DNA from: Delphinapterus leucas
Taxonomy: Eukaryota; Chordata; Mammalia; Artiodactyla; Monodontidae
Assembly: GCF_002288925.2 (NCBI RefSeq)
Contig: NW_022098076.1
Location: 72,299,425 to 72,363,424 of the forward strand
DNA: 64,000 bases
Direction of reading: 5' to 3'
Shown: in pieces, positions 25,681 through 37,940 of the stretch
Numbering within the stretch: position 1 is the stretch's first letter
Layout: the number at the start of each line of letters is the position of its first letter
Notes under the pieces: model-generated
Database searches by the model: none
Told to the model about the DNA's origin: nothing
Seen by the model: the letters and a program-made list of their open reading frames with translations, nothing else
Translations under genes and position numbers: made by a program

Positions 25681-25938
25681 CTCCGCGCCGCCCACGCCGC
25701 AGGCTCCCACGCCGCCCAATAAGGAGGTCTCAGCAGAGGTGCCTACGCAAGACTTCAGCCCAAGAACTCAGCTAAAGAGACCGAAGGTTGAAGGTACCTG
25801 GCTAGAAATGCAAATGTGCAAAGAGCATAACGCCAGAGTTCCTGACTGCGACACCCTTCAGAGACTGCACTGCGCCGACCGTGCACCAAGGCTGGAGTCG
25901 GGAGGGCAGCTTCGCTTTGTGAAGCCCGCCAGGTAAAG
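25681..25938 (+). promoter_or_regulatory. Small CpG-rich patch with promoter-like motifs and a donor-like end
   Basis: By hand count about 17 CpG dinucleotides fall in roughly 260 bp, in a region where CpG is otherwise scarce. The patch begins with a repeated 'cccacgccgc' (25691-25700 and 25706-25715), then a CCAAT box at 25716-25720 and an ATGCAAAT octamer at 25808-25815. It ends with CAG/GTAAAG at 25930-25938, which fits a 5' splice donor. The combination could be a first exon and promoter of an unannotated transcript, for example a long non-coding RNA. It could equally be an old LTR or chance. A 65-codon frame (25739-25936) fills it, but its product has no recognisable domain. Confidence 0.3.
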
Positions 25939-26036
25939 CTTTAGTAATTGCCTATGGTCAGCCCTGAATCATCACGCCATGTTTTTAACCACGAGCCAGA
26001 CTGCTTAATCTCTAAATCACCAGTTGTTTTGTGAGG

Positions 26037-26056
26037 CATATATATATATATATATT
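26037..26056. repeat. (TA)n microsatellite
   Basis: A short alternating TA run passes into a T-run at its right end. Confidence 0.85.
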
Positions 26057-26489
26057 TTTTGGTCATCCCTTTAGTTCTTTGCATTAGATTGCCAAGTAAG
26101 TTATCATCTCAGTCTTCAGAGGAAAAAAAACAAAACAGTATCTTCTAGGTGGTAAATTAATTCATACATTATTGGGCTTCCCTTTAGCATCAATGATTTG
26201 TTTGGACATACATTTTATGTTCTGTTATCAAAGTATAAATACCAGCTGATATTTAATACATGCCCGTTCAATGCCCTAGGGCATCATGGGACAAATGGTC
26301 TCTTCTTTAGTGTGAGGAATGAAAATTGATAATGTGGACAGGTATGTTAAGAAAATTAAGAAACACTGCACCAAAATTTAGATAAAAGATAAAGATTTAT
26401 GAATCTTTCAGATAACTAAAGGCGGAAATTTGAAGTTAGGACGTCATAGATATTTGCCTACTTTCTCCATTGGAATAACTAAAATTAAT

Positions 26490-27930
26490 GTAAATCATAT
26501 TAGTGCAACATTTATTGAGCAGTTTATTATGAGCATGATAGTAAGATGGCTGTTAAGTGATAAAATGATAAAGAAGTAAACAGTCTTTACCTTCTTCAAG
26601 CTTATAGACTAGCAGAGGAGTATATACAAATAGCCAATTATAGTGTAATAAATGCTTTAAGGAGGGAAATGTAGTTTGTTAAAGGGCTGCGCTGGAATAA
26701 CCCTTAATTCAGTTTTGCAAGTGATTTGGGCTGGTTTTTAAGAAATGTCTACCTGGATAAAGTAAGATCTTATTCCCAACTTAAATAATGAAAATAGAAA
26801 GGAAGCAATAAAAAGAAAAGGGTATCTAGTGAAAAGGAAAGAACATATGACAACACCCACAAAACTAAGTTGTGTGGGATCTGAATGGAATGTAATATGG
26901 CTTGAGCATGGAGTATTACTTAAGAGATCAGTGAGAGAAGGAGCTAGAAAAATAGGTGATGACTGAATAAGGAGGACGTTCTAAGATAGGTTAGAGGGAA
27001 ACGATTGTATGTCATACAGGGTGATGACATAATCATATTTACATTTCACCAAGAGTCTTCCTGATGTCAATGCCAAGAATGAATTGGCACTGAGTAAGAG
27101 CAAAGACAGAAAAGTTATATTAAAAGCTTTGGCTTTAGTTCAGGTAATATAATGGTGTTCTAATTTAGGATATCGGCCATCACAGTAGAGAATGGTATAT
27201 GGATACAAAAAACCTTTATGATTTAAAATACATGGGAGGCTAGTGGTTGAATATGGAAGGTATGGGAAAGGATCTAAATTTTTAGTTTGGACAATGGGGT
27301 GGACAGTGGTGCAATTTACTCAAAAAAGGGAACGAAGAAAGAAGAATAGATCTGGGAAGATGACAAATTTTAAATATGTTGAATTTGTAATATATATGAA
27401 AAATCCAGATGGAAGTATTCAATGATGTGTGTGTGTGTGAGACGCAGGAAAGAGATCTGAGTTGTGGCTGTAGATTTGGAAATCATTAGTCTATTGGTGG
27501 TAAGGAATGTATGACAATATATATGGTTATTCAGGGCAAATACGCATCAGAAAGGAATGTCTATAATATCCACCAGATGAACAGAAACTTTAACAAAAGG
27601 CAAGCGAAGAAGAGGCAATAAAATAAAGAATGAGTAAGTAAGGGTCAGATGTAAGGGAGAAACCAGAAAAGTGGTGTTATGAAATCCAAGGAAAGATATG
27701 GTTATAAGAAGGAAGGAATCAGTGGTATTAGAAACAGGTGAGAGGTCAGGTAGGCAAAGGATTGGAAAGGAGCCAGTTCCCTTAGAATCAAGGTCATTGT
27801 TAGCTTTGGCAAGAGTACTTTCAGTACAATACTGGGGTTGAAAACAAACATCAGTGAGCTGAAGGAGGAAGTAGAGTGAGTAAAGTCAACTCTTAATAAG
27901 TTAAACAGTGAAGGGTTTGGGGACACATTT
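26490..27930 (+). repeat. Long copy of the ancient repeat seen at 2086
   Basis: The order of landmarks ('acatttattgagcagttta', 'taataaatgctttaaggag', 'gaatgtaatatggcttgag', 'tgggaagatgacaaatttt', 'ccagatggaagtattcaat', 'gtattagaaacaggtgaga', 'gcaagagtactttcagtac') follows the same old mammalian repeat over about 1.4 kb. This copy covers later parts of the consensus missing from the 2086 copy. The frames at 27243-27425 and 27702-27926 lie inside it. The family name is not assigned. Confidence 0.45.
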
Positions 27931-27954
27931 ATGAATTTGGTATGGCCAATTTTA

Positions 27955-28462
27955 TATTGAGGAATTCCTTCTTCTTTGACATCTCAGTAAGCTGCACAGT
28001 TCTCCTCCCCCTATGGTGAAAACTTCCATAGAAGCTGAAAGTACCATATCCTAAGTTCATTTGAAATAGGATATGGACATGAGACAGGCTCAGTCAAATG
28101 GACTTTGAACTGAGGACTGTTGATAGAAACAGCAGGACCAAGAGAGCATCTTTTCTGTCCATGGCATTTGTGAAAACATATCAGATTGGAGATATACCAA
28201 ACTGAGCAGTGGAAGCTGTGGAACCCACTTCTCAATACCAGTAGCAGAGACAATGACAATCGGGTCTTCATCTGTGAGTTACCTGGCATGATTTTGAATA
28301 CAATTATGAATTCATAACCTCTCTGGTTTCCTGCTGGTTTCCCCAGCCTGGCTTTCTAGGCTTCCTGGAAATTGCTAGCTACCCAATATATTCTAAATAT
28401 GTTTCTATCTGCTTAATTAAAAGTCGGTTTCTGTTGCTTCCACCCAAGAATCCTACTGATGT
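27955..28462 (+). repeat. Possible LTR relic (endogenous retrovirus-like), solo
   Basis: The right end, with 'ttaattaaaagtcggtttct' and 'gttgcttccacccaagaat', resembles the 3' ends of old ERVL/MaLR-type LTRs. The body, with 'gaaataggatatggacatg', would fit an old LTR or another medium-reiterated repeat. No internal retroviral genes are seen. Family, ends and target-site duplication are unresolved. Confidence 0.25.
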
Positions 28463-30300
28463 ACCACTTTTGAGATATAATTTACATAAAGTGAAATGCA
28501 TAGATCTTAAGTGTACAGTTTAATCAGCTTTGACAACCATGTAACCCCTATGAAGACACAGAACATTTGTCTTCACATGTACAAAGTACACCCTGTTGAC
28601 CTCCCAGTCCTTCCCAGAGCAGTCAGTATCTGATATTTATTACCACAGATTAGTTTTGCCTGTTCTAAACCTTCATATAAATAGAAAGATAAATATATAC
28701 TCTTTTGTGTCTGGCTTCTTTGACTCAGCACAGAGTTTTGAAGATTCATCAGTTACTGCTTTTATCCGTGCTCTGTTTCTTTTCATTGCTGAGTTTTGTT
28801 TCATTATATAAACATAGCACAGTGTGTTAATCCTATAGCTACTGATGAACACTTGAGCTGTTTCCAGTTTGGGTCTACTATGAGTAAAACTGCTATGAGC
28901 ATCCTTTTATACGTTTTTTTATTTTGTTATGTTTTAGTTTTTATAGACAAATTGTCATTTCCAGTAGATATTTATGGTATAGAAGTGGAATTGCTGAGCA
29001 TCAGGGTAGTGGCATGTTTAACTTTGTAAGAAACTGAGAAGCAATTTTTCAAAGTTGTAAGATTTTTCACTTCCATCAGTAATAGATGAAAGGTTCACTT
29101 GTTCCACATCCTTGACAACATTTGCAGTTGTCGGTTTTGTTAATTTTAGTTTTTGTTGTGGATGTAAAGTGGAATCTCATCTTAATTCCAGTTTGCATTT
29201 AAGTGATAGTTAATAATAATACTTGTTTATATGCTTACTTGGTATTTGTTGATCTAGTTTTTAAATGAAAGGTTTCTTCATGTCTTTTGCTTTGAAAAAA
29301 ATCTGGATTTTCTTATGTTTGAGTTCTAAGTTTTTTGTTTAATCTGGTTACAAGTTCTTTGTCAGAAATATGTATTTAAATATTTTATTTCAGTTTTTGG
29401 CATGACCTTTTCACCAGAAATATGAGATTTTCAGTTGCTCAGTATCTTTATCAGCACATGATATTATCAGTCTTTAAAAAATAATTAGCCATTCTAGAGA
29501 GTGTGTGTGGTTTTTTATTTGCATTTCCTCAATGACTAACAACACTGAACATTTTTAAATTTATTTTTTGCATATTTTGGGGTGTTTAGGTGTCTGTTCT
29601 AGAGTTTTCAACTCTGTTCTAGAGTTGTTTTCTAGCGTTTTCACTTAACTCCTTTCTATATTCTCCATCATAATGCCAAAATTTCACATCTGTTCACACG
29701 TGTTGTTCATCTCTTTCATTTAATCCTTTAGCATATTAACTATAGTTATTTTAATCTCTGATAGTTTCAATATATGCATCATATCTTGATATCATTCTGT
29801 TTGTCTTGTGACAAAGAGTATTTTCATCTTTTTGTGTGTCTCAAAATTTTGTGTTGAATGCTGGGCTTTATGTCTTTATTTTTGTCAGTTCCTAAATATT
29901 TATGTTTTGTTGATGATGCTTTCTTAGCACTTGTGTCTCTTCCACTTAAGGCATTCACACTCTTCCTTGAATCTATGAGAAAACTTGTATGGGAGAGAGT
30001 TTCTGTTCCCTTCCAGAGGCAAATGAATTTTGCTCATATTCGTCCCTTAGTGGTAGTCTTCCTTTGTCTTGGACCTTTGTTTCTTTTTGTTTTAATTTGG
30101 ATAATTTCTATTGACTCCCTCAAAGTTTAATGACTCTTTACTCTTGTAGTTCTAGGCCACAAATAAGCCAACTAAAATATTTTTCAGCTTCATTATTATA
30201 TTTTGTTTGTAATATTTCCTCTTAGCTTGTTTTTATAGCTTCCATTGCTCTATTGAAATTTTCTACCCATTTGCTCACATTGTTTACTTTTTCTACTGAC
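28463..30300 (-). mobile_element. Old L1 (L1M-type) sequence, antisense
   Basis: Plus-strand phrases such as 'gtctggcttctttgactca', 'ttttcattgctgagttttg', 'gctgtttccagtttgggtc' and 'actgctatgagcatcctttt' are the reverse complement of an L1 ORF2 3' region. Further antisense L1-like sequence continues past 29600 with 'gtgttgaatgctgggcttt'. More than one fragment may be present. The open frames at 28596-29029 and 29858-30130 are antisense LINE translations. Confidence 0.6.
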
Positions 30301-31837
30301 ATATACTGTAAATAGCATACTTTCTTTTGTATTTTTAAAAAAGTTACTTACTTTACAAAAATAAATACAATGTAAAAGGGCTAATTCACACAGAGATTAA
30401 AATCAGTACAATTAAATGCATAATATTTTCAAAGGTAGAAAGTAACACAGGCTTAAATATTGAAAATTTATCTGAATTTTCTGCTAATTATCCATGACAA
30501 CACAATTTGCAGCAGAATTTTAAAAGTCTATTTCCAGATGACAGTTTTATTCCTAAACCAGGATATATATGAAATAAATACTGAAATACCTAGAACAGTC
30601 TGTTGCCAAAGATAGGCACTCAATAAGTAAATGTTAAGTGAGTAATAATCATGTTCCTTTGTAACAGCCATGATTAGATTACTTTGTCCAGAATGAGATA
30701 CATTTCTATTAGATATAATTATTACAGGTCTATTGGTCTGCTGCTTCTTAATAGAAAAATAAACGGCATTATCTACAATTTCATTCTTACCCCATAGCAT
30801 ATTTAATATTCCTAATTCATAATTTAAAGAAATTTAATATGTTTAAAAGACTAAAGATTGCAATATTTATTGATAATATGAATACGCTGGAATCAGATAT
30901 GTATGGAACACAGCCACGCCTGGAATTATCAGTCAATTATTAGATTTGGAAGGAATTTATGGTACTAAAAAAATTGCATGGTTGCACAGTACATACTAAG
31001 ATTTTGTTCACGTTAAGCATTGTTACTTAACAATAAATAGTTATAACAATGTTGAACGAAATAAGTGAAAAATTTAGAAAACCTAGTCAGATGGACATGA
31101 AGAACAAAGTTGAGACCCTAATTTAACTATTCCAGTTGCATCTTTGCAATTAAGCACAGGTCCATGGGTTGACAGAAATTTTACTCTTAGCAGGGTTAAA
31201 TCTTAGTAAAAATTGCAAGTATGTCCTATATGTTTAGTCTGAGTCAAAAAATGCTCACTATTGTTAAGCACATAGATAATCAAATTTTTCAATGCATCAG
31301 TAGTTACTGCATATGAGAAAAGCTATTGAAAATGTGGCTGACTTGGAACATGGAGGTCAGCAGTCACTAGAAGCTGGAAAAGGCAAGGAAAAGGATTCTC
31401 CCCTACAGACTCCAGAATGAAATGAAGCTCTTCTGGCCCCTTGATTTTAGTCTGTGAGATGCATACTGGACTTCTAACCTACAAAAGTGTAAGATGATTA
31501 ATATTTTTTGCTTATTTATTTTTGAAAGTCGTGAAAGCAAAATTACCAAAGAAATAATGTTTTGTTTTTCTTTTATTCTCCTATCTTTAGTTTGCCAAGA
31601 GAGTAAGATAAAAAAGAGATTAGAACACTAGAAGAAATATTAACATTTTTATAAACCATTAATTTAAAAGACTAGAGTAGAGAAATATATATATTTTAAA
31701 ATCTGAAGATTCCCCAAGGAAAGGAGATCTCATAACACATTTTCTTTTCAACATTCAGTAGCCCTCAGGTTCAGAGCATCGTTCTTCACATATGACTTAA
31801 AAATGTTGCATACATCATCACTAATACTATCTTAATA
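30301..31837. other. AT-rich DNA with a MIR-like end
   Basis: No gene is supported. Positions 30590-30640, with 'aggcactcaataagtaaatg', look like a MIR 3' end. The 90-codon minus-strand frame at 30528-30800 spans it and lacks any recognisable feature. Confidence 0.5.
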
Positions 31838-32080
31838 AAATATAAGTATTTTATTTTATTTTATTTTATTTTGCGGTATGCGGGCCTCTCACTGTTGTGG
31901 CCTCTCCCGTTGCGGAGCACAGGCTCCGGACGCGCAGGCTCAGCGGCCATGGCTCACAGGCCCAGCCGCTCCACGGCATGTGGGATCTTCCTGGACCGGG
32001 GTACGAACCGGCGTCCCCTGCATCGGCAGGCGGACTCTCAACCACCGCGCCACCAGGGAAGCCCAAATATAAGTATTTTA
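31838..32080 (-). mobile_element. Young CHR-type SINE with target-site duplication
   Basis: The body at 31854-32064 is the reverse complement of the young, ~200 bp CHR SINE: a (TTTTA)n tail complement, 'cgggcctctcactgttgtgg', 'gttgcggagcacaggctcc', 'ccatggctcacaggccca', ending in 'gccaccagggaagccc'. It is flanked by a perfect 16-bp duplication, AAATATAAGTATTTTA, at 31838-31853 and 32065-32080. The tRNA-like promoter boxes are readable on the minus strand. Four overlapping short frames here are SINE translations, not genes. Confidence 0.92.
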
Positions 32081-35000
32081 GAATAAGTATTTTTAATGGA
32101 ACTGTAATAGTAGATAACAGGTAAATTTGGGGTTGTGTAATATTCAGTAAAGGAGCAAAAACAGAAGCAACTGATTTAATTTTAGGACAATATCAAACTT
32201 AATAAAACTTCATAGATTTGTTTGTTGGTCATAATTGAGAACATTATAGTATGCTTTCCTTTTTTATCTATACAATTTGAAAAATATTTTCTAAAGACAG
32301 TGCTATTTTTCCTACTAAAATCCAAGCTTTCTAACACTGCTAAACCCAGATAGTCCCATGGTTCTCTAGCAAGCGGCCAGTTTTTAAGTATAACTTAATT
32401 GCACTCCAATTGTGCCTAATTCAACTGCACTCTAAATTTTCTACAACCAATCCAATTGCACTCTAAAATGTCATCTTCCTAAAGAGTGAAGCATAACGAT
32501 CCTTGAAAATCTGGCTTTTTAGTTTTGCTCTTGAGATTATAATAAGGTGCTGGCTAAAGACCAAAACATTCTGTATATAATCTCTACAGTCTAATTATAG
32601 ATGAGTTGTGAGAGAATGTATAAATACATAGGATAATTGTTACACTGTTTGATATTAAAATTGTGTGCTCTAAAATATCCTGATACTGGATGAGAATTGT
32701 ATAGATACTTACATTATCAACTCACATAATCAGTAATGAGTAATTTCCAGAGGGTGCTTAAAGTCTTCAATCAGAGTCTGATTTTTTAACTTAAAGCATA
32801 CAGTCAGCTACAGATAAGAAAATCATTGCTAGGCTTTTTTTTTTTTGATGTCGACTGTTTTAAGAAGTGATAACTAAAATCTTGACAGTGAGGATAGAAT
32901 AACAGGGAGAAACTTAAAAAATAGAATCAAATAAACTTTAATGCTAGAGACAAATATCTTTATACTCTTTTATTCCCCAAGGGCAGTATGCAGTATGCTT
33001 TGTTACTGTCTTAATCCTATTGCTTACATCTGTACTATATCTTCATCCATCTGTTCCAATAACTGTACCCTAGAGTTTGTCATAGCTCTTAATACTTAAT
33101 ACTCTGAACATAAGCCAAGGGCTTGCTGACTCTTATTAGTACATATTCTTTTCCTCAATATTTTTATCTTTTCATATCTCCTCTTCTGTCCCTACCTGAA
33201 TCCATGGCTCATCACTTCAACCAACCTCTGCCAAAATCCTCTCAGTCTCTGGCCCCCGTGATCCAGCTGCACCAGTCTAGCTGTCCACCAAGTAATTCTT
33301 ACGCAACTAGAAAGGTGAGAATTAATATTAATTAGTGTTTGCCAGTGTCATATCCGCAGTGTTTCTCAGCAAGCCTTCTTCGTCCTCTTAGTCATCTCTC
33401 CTCTTCTCTGTCCAGTAATTTTCAAACATGTCTGCTCTCTCTAGCTAATTACACAGTCACCGTATGTCATTTCACTCTCATCCCATCAACTTACCTACTT
33501 CTTTCCAAATAACATAAAAATTCTCTTGAGTGGATGTAATCAACTTACCACCAGAGCTGCACAGGTGTCTCCATCTACTTCAACCCATTCCAACTTGCCT
33601 TATTTTTTTCCACAATAGAAGAGGGTTCATCTTTCCTCTTTAATGTTTCTCCAGGGCCTACTCCATCACTTTCCTCTTTTTTAAGGCTATTTAAATCTCT
33701 AACTTCTCTTTGTCTGTGAGGTCTTTGATTGATGTCTCAAATACGTTGGCATTTCTTTCATATTAGAAGGCAATAGCAATAGTAATAAACTCAAATCAAA
33801 TCTCCCCTCACTTCCACACTCCATATTCATGTCTTTATCATTTGATATGGTTTTGGCTACAAGTTATAGTAAATCTGACTTAAAATAGACTAAACAAGGA
33901 GTTTTTAGCTTACGTAAGATGTCCAGTCAATCAGGATTCTAGTTCTATTCCTCTGTGATTTTTTTCAGTTTTGCCTCTTAAATGTTGTCTTTGTTCTTCA
34001 TGGTTGAAAGACAGCAACCATCTACAACTGAAGCAACATCTCACTTATTAATATGCAGAGGGAGAGAGACACACTGTCTCCTCCAACTACGAAATAAAAA
34101 TTACTCCCTGAAATAGAACTTCTGTCTTATGCCAAGATAATTGAACCAATCATTGGCAAGAGGGATGGGTTTGCCACGATTGGCTTAGTCTACTCAGGCC
34201 CCTTGTGTGGAGCTCAGAGTAGGTTTAACGTCTCCTGAGTCCTAAGGACTATGTAACAGAAGTGTATATACTTTAAAAAAGTGGGGGGTTGCTATTTTTC
34301 CCAGTGAGGAGGAAAGGAGGATACTGGATAAGCCACCAATGGTGTCTATTACACAAAGAAGCAAAGAGACTAGAGTGAACCCAAATTCATAATAATGATT
34401 GCACAGAGAGGTACAAATCCAGGATTCTATGAATATTTAAATAAAATTCCAGATTTATTGCTAGAAACAGCATTCTAGGTGTGCTGGCTCCTGTTCCTTT
34501 ACTCACTCTGTCTGAGGGACTTTGGCTGGGGTGGCTTTAGGTTACTGATCCTGGGAGCTAGCTATGAACCTTAGGCCCTTTGAGAGCAATGTCTAGATTT
34601 GGCTTTACTTTGGCTCCTCTTCAGCCAACTCTGGGGCCTTTCCCCTCCCCACCTCCCACCTCCCTCAAATTTTTGATGAGAAGTTCTTTCACATTTGTCA
34701 TATAATGTTTCTACCAAATTCAAATTAGCTACCTTTAAGGATATCCTTTCACTGTGTTTAGTTTTTCTGATTCCAGGCTTCTGCCCATTTTTCTCTGTTT
34801 GATTTGCATGAAGTATATATACATCCTTGATATTTAGTGTGTCTTCTCCTCTTAAGCAGTAATACCATTCTCTTCTATTATTCTTGACTATTTTTTAACC
34901 TGATTATTTATTCAGCCATGTGGAATCTGATGGTGGGTTCAAATAGAGCCTTGCTAAATCTGCAGCTTTGCCAAGGCAGATCTGAACAATTTTCTCATTG

Positions 35001-36575
35001 TTTGGAAAATCTCAAATATCTTAGAAATCCAAAGCCAATCCTATTGACTTTGGATTTCAGAACTGGGAGAAAGCATTTATCTCTGTGCATTTGCAAAGGG
35101 GAGTACTTTATGTACTATTACTTTGCTTCTTTTCTAACTCATGTTCTCAAATCTGAGAACTCTATATAGTTTCCCTAAAGATGACCATATTCTTTTCTCT
35201 CACAGAAGTAGTCTTAAAACTACCTAATCATTTATAGTTTGGCAATCATGGAATCTAAAACATAAGATAATGATTACACATATAATAGTAAAGAATGGTT
35301 TGTTCACAGTCAGTGCCTCATAGTACGTGTTACTAGTTACATACATCACGTACAGTATGATACCCTGGTAATCACATAAAACTAGGCCTTTTTGCTTCTA
35401 CCTGATAGTCCGCCTCTGGACATTGTCATTCTAAAAAGCCCTGAAAAATAATGTAGGCTTCTACATTATTGCCTCTTGAGGAGATAGCAACAGGAGCGAC
35501 ATTGTAGACATTGCATAACACTCAGCAAAATTTAAAGATCCTCTTTGGATACGTCTTCCCCTTGATTCTTCCATCTCTCAAGTCCTCAATCCTCAGAGTT
35601 CACATTACCCTTCTCTAGTGACTGCCTTTTTCTTATGCAAAGCAATCTGTTAGCCTTTGTCTAAGACTTCTCCCTTATGAGGAGGGCGGACATTGAGGAC
35701 TTATAAATAATATTTTGTCCTTGTCACTCACTGAGAAATAATTTGCTTCTGAGAAATGAGCATTAATGGACCTAAGACATTGCCTTAATTTATTAAAAAT
35801 TAGAAGCAAAAACTTGGTGCCTTCTTGTTCTGACTCTCTTCTTTCCATCTCTGTTATTTGGAGTTTTTATTTTCCTAACTTCTCACCTGTCCCTACCTTC
35901 CCGTGGAAGGAACAAATACCTTCCTTTTTACCTTATAAATGACTGAAACATCTTAACATGGCTCCTGTTCACAGCAGTATTCACATCTAAGCAGAAGGCA
36001 ATATTTTACATTTAGGGGAAGAATCTTTAATTTTGGACCTGCAGGTATCAACACGGTAACTCGGGAGGGATTCTCTAAGCTGGGTAAAATTTCCAAACTT
36101 CTGAAATCATGTCATGTGTTCAACTTCCTTTTTGCAGTTTAGTCTTCAGTAAAACTATTCTTGAGTTTGTTTTTTGAAAAACTTTTAACTCCTGTGATTG
36201 TCTTTTGTAGTGTGATGGTCAGAATTTAGTAAACGTTTAGACTACAGTTTAAAATCTCCAAGACATTTTGGTAAATAATTCCATAGTGCATTTTATGACT
36301 AGAGGAAAAAAGCTAACAGAGGCATGTTTTCTATAACAATAACTATCTCCTTTGTGTTTTCACCTCTTGAGAGGCTAATAAGACTGTCAAATTGATGGAA
36401 AGCTTCCTGCTTACTAAATTATAGCACCTCGATTTACATTAACATAATATGTGCCAAAAATGAAATATTATCTCATTTTGAAGTTTGTGTATCTATTTTA
36501 TTACTTATAGTTGATTTTCCTAGTACTCTTAGCTATAATAGTCCTTTTTAGGTTGTTGTTGTTGTGTTTAACAAA
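32081..36575. other. Unassigned DNA, no gene
   Basis: No supported gene is present. Positions 33840-34260 contain phrases ('aaccaatcattggcaagag', 'acgattggcttagtctact') resembling an old medium-reiterated repeat that I cannot name. A perfect 10-bp-stem hairpin lies at 35447-35470. The frames at 33123-33335 and 34918-35169 are short and featureless. Confidence 0.5.
35447..35470. repeat. Perfect inverted repeat (hairpin)
   Basis: AATAATGTAG is followed by the loop GCTT and then CTACATTATT, giving a 10-bp perfect stem with a 4-base loop. No T-run follows and no RNA gene context is seen, so function is unknown. Confidence 0.8.
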
Positions 36576-36578
36576 TGA

Positions 36579-36684
36579 ACAAAAGAAGGAAGGGAGGAGA
36601 AGAAAGAACTAAGGGGGGGAAGGGAGGGAGAGGGGTGGGAGAGGGAAGGAGGGAGAGAGGAAGAAATCAAAGAAAGAAGGAAAG
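36579..36684 (+). repeat. Purine-rich tract with G-quadruplex potential
   Basis: About 105 bp are almost entirely A and G. From 36613 to 36653 there are G-runs at 36613-36619, 36622-36624, 36626-36628, 36632-36635, 36637-36639, 36643-36645 and 36651-36653. Most are separated by loops of 1-3 bases; one 5-base loop follows the 36643 run. This satisfies the usual G3+ quadruplex pattern, and the homopurine strand could also form triplex DNA. Confidence 0.85.
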
Positions 36685-37319
36685 TAATTGTGAGCATTAG
36701 TGTTCTTCCTCCCAACATGGTACATGACTAATACAACAGGATTTTTTAACCTTCCGTTAATTTGGTTTGAATTAGCCTGTTTCTTTTACTTGCTCTTTGT
36801 GATTTCATAGCAAGTTATCTTGACAAAAACATTAACATTGAACAGTAATATGAGAGATCATATAGAGGCTCTTCCTTATGTCACCTCCAGTATCACCTCA
36901 CTGATGTGAGAGGATCTGTTTTGTACTGAGATTTGATTTCAGTAGTGTAAAACAAATCTGAGTAATAAATTTGACTGGAGGTGGCAAAGTAGAGACGTGG
37001 AGAGACCTTATTCAAAAGAGAGGCTACCATCTAGGGAAATCTTCTCAGAAGTAACTGGAACATTGAATACAGTGAAGTATGGCACTTTATCAGAAAGAAT
37101 CTATGAGGAATTACAGTTCCAGATGTAACAACTCAAAAAGGATTACATCATTGTCTTTAAAAGAAGTCTTTTCTTATGCTGATCTGTAATCCTTGTCAAA
37201 AAGAATATGCAAAAGCATTCATCAATAAAAAGGTATATGGAGGTAGGTGGAATTAAAGGTTGAAATTATGAATATCTATATTGGTTATAATATAGAACTT
37301 TTGAAAGCCTCGCAAAAAC

Positions 37320-37400
37320 CCTAAGAAATAGGTAGAGTAGATGCTAGCCTATTTTATAGATGAGGAAACTGAGGCTCAGGAGAGATTCAGTGATAAGAGT
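37320..37400 (-). repeat. MIR-like SINE relic
   Basis: 'tagatgaggaaactgaggct' is the hallmark reverse-complement core of MIR. The fragment is short and diverged at its edges. Confidence 0.6.
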
Positions 37401-37859
37401 AAGTATGAGAGAGCTGACAGTGGGATATTGATGTTAATATTCTAAGTTTAGTAAAATTCTCACTACACCGTACTATTTATTTTTTGACAGTGGATGCTCC
37501 TGAAATGAGAAAGTTTTTTATGATTGTGGTTTTTTTTCCTAAAGGAGACTTATTTTCTCATTTAATGTTGAGGTGCCTTTGCTGTGAAAGACAGAGTGCT
37601 AAGATCTCAGAGATTCCAGTCTAATGGAAAGGAAAGAGAAGCAAATATCTTCAAGTTTTTACATGCCTTTATATAGAAGCTTGGGCCTGCAAGTTTTGAA
37701 CAATTCTTTAATCTTTCAGAGCTAATTTTCCTATTTCATTGATCTCCTAGAATTCTGTATATATATAACAAATGTATGATTTTCACATGTATTATCATTA
37801 CATGTAATTGTGTTTCATAATTATTTCTAATCTTACCTTGAGCTTGTTGAATGTGAAGA

Positions 37860-37940
37860 TTAGTTCCTACTCATCCTACTTTTACAAGGCTAAGCCCAGT
37901 GCTGGGCACACAGTAAGTGCTCAATAGATGCATGGGTTTA
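37860..37940 (+). repeat. MIR-like SINE 3' relic
   Basis: 'cagtgctgggcacacagtaa' followed by 'gtgctcaatagatg' matches the MIR 3' region. Confidence 0.6.

Noticed and set aside
31866..32124. Overlapping short frames on both strands
   Set aside because: All fall in the CHR SINE at 31854-32064, whose GC-rich body is open by chance.
36579..36684. Satellite array or CRISPR-like repeat
   Set aside because: There is no fixed repeat unit or spacer; it is a simple purine-rich tract.
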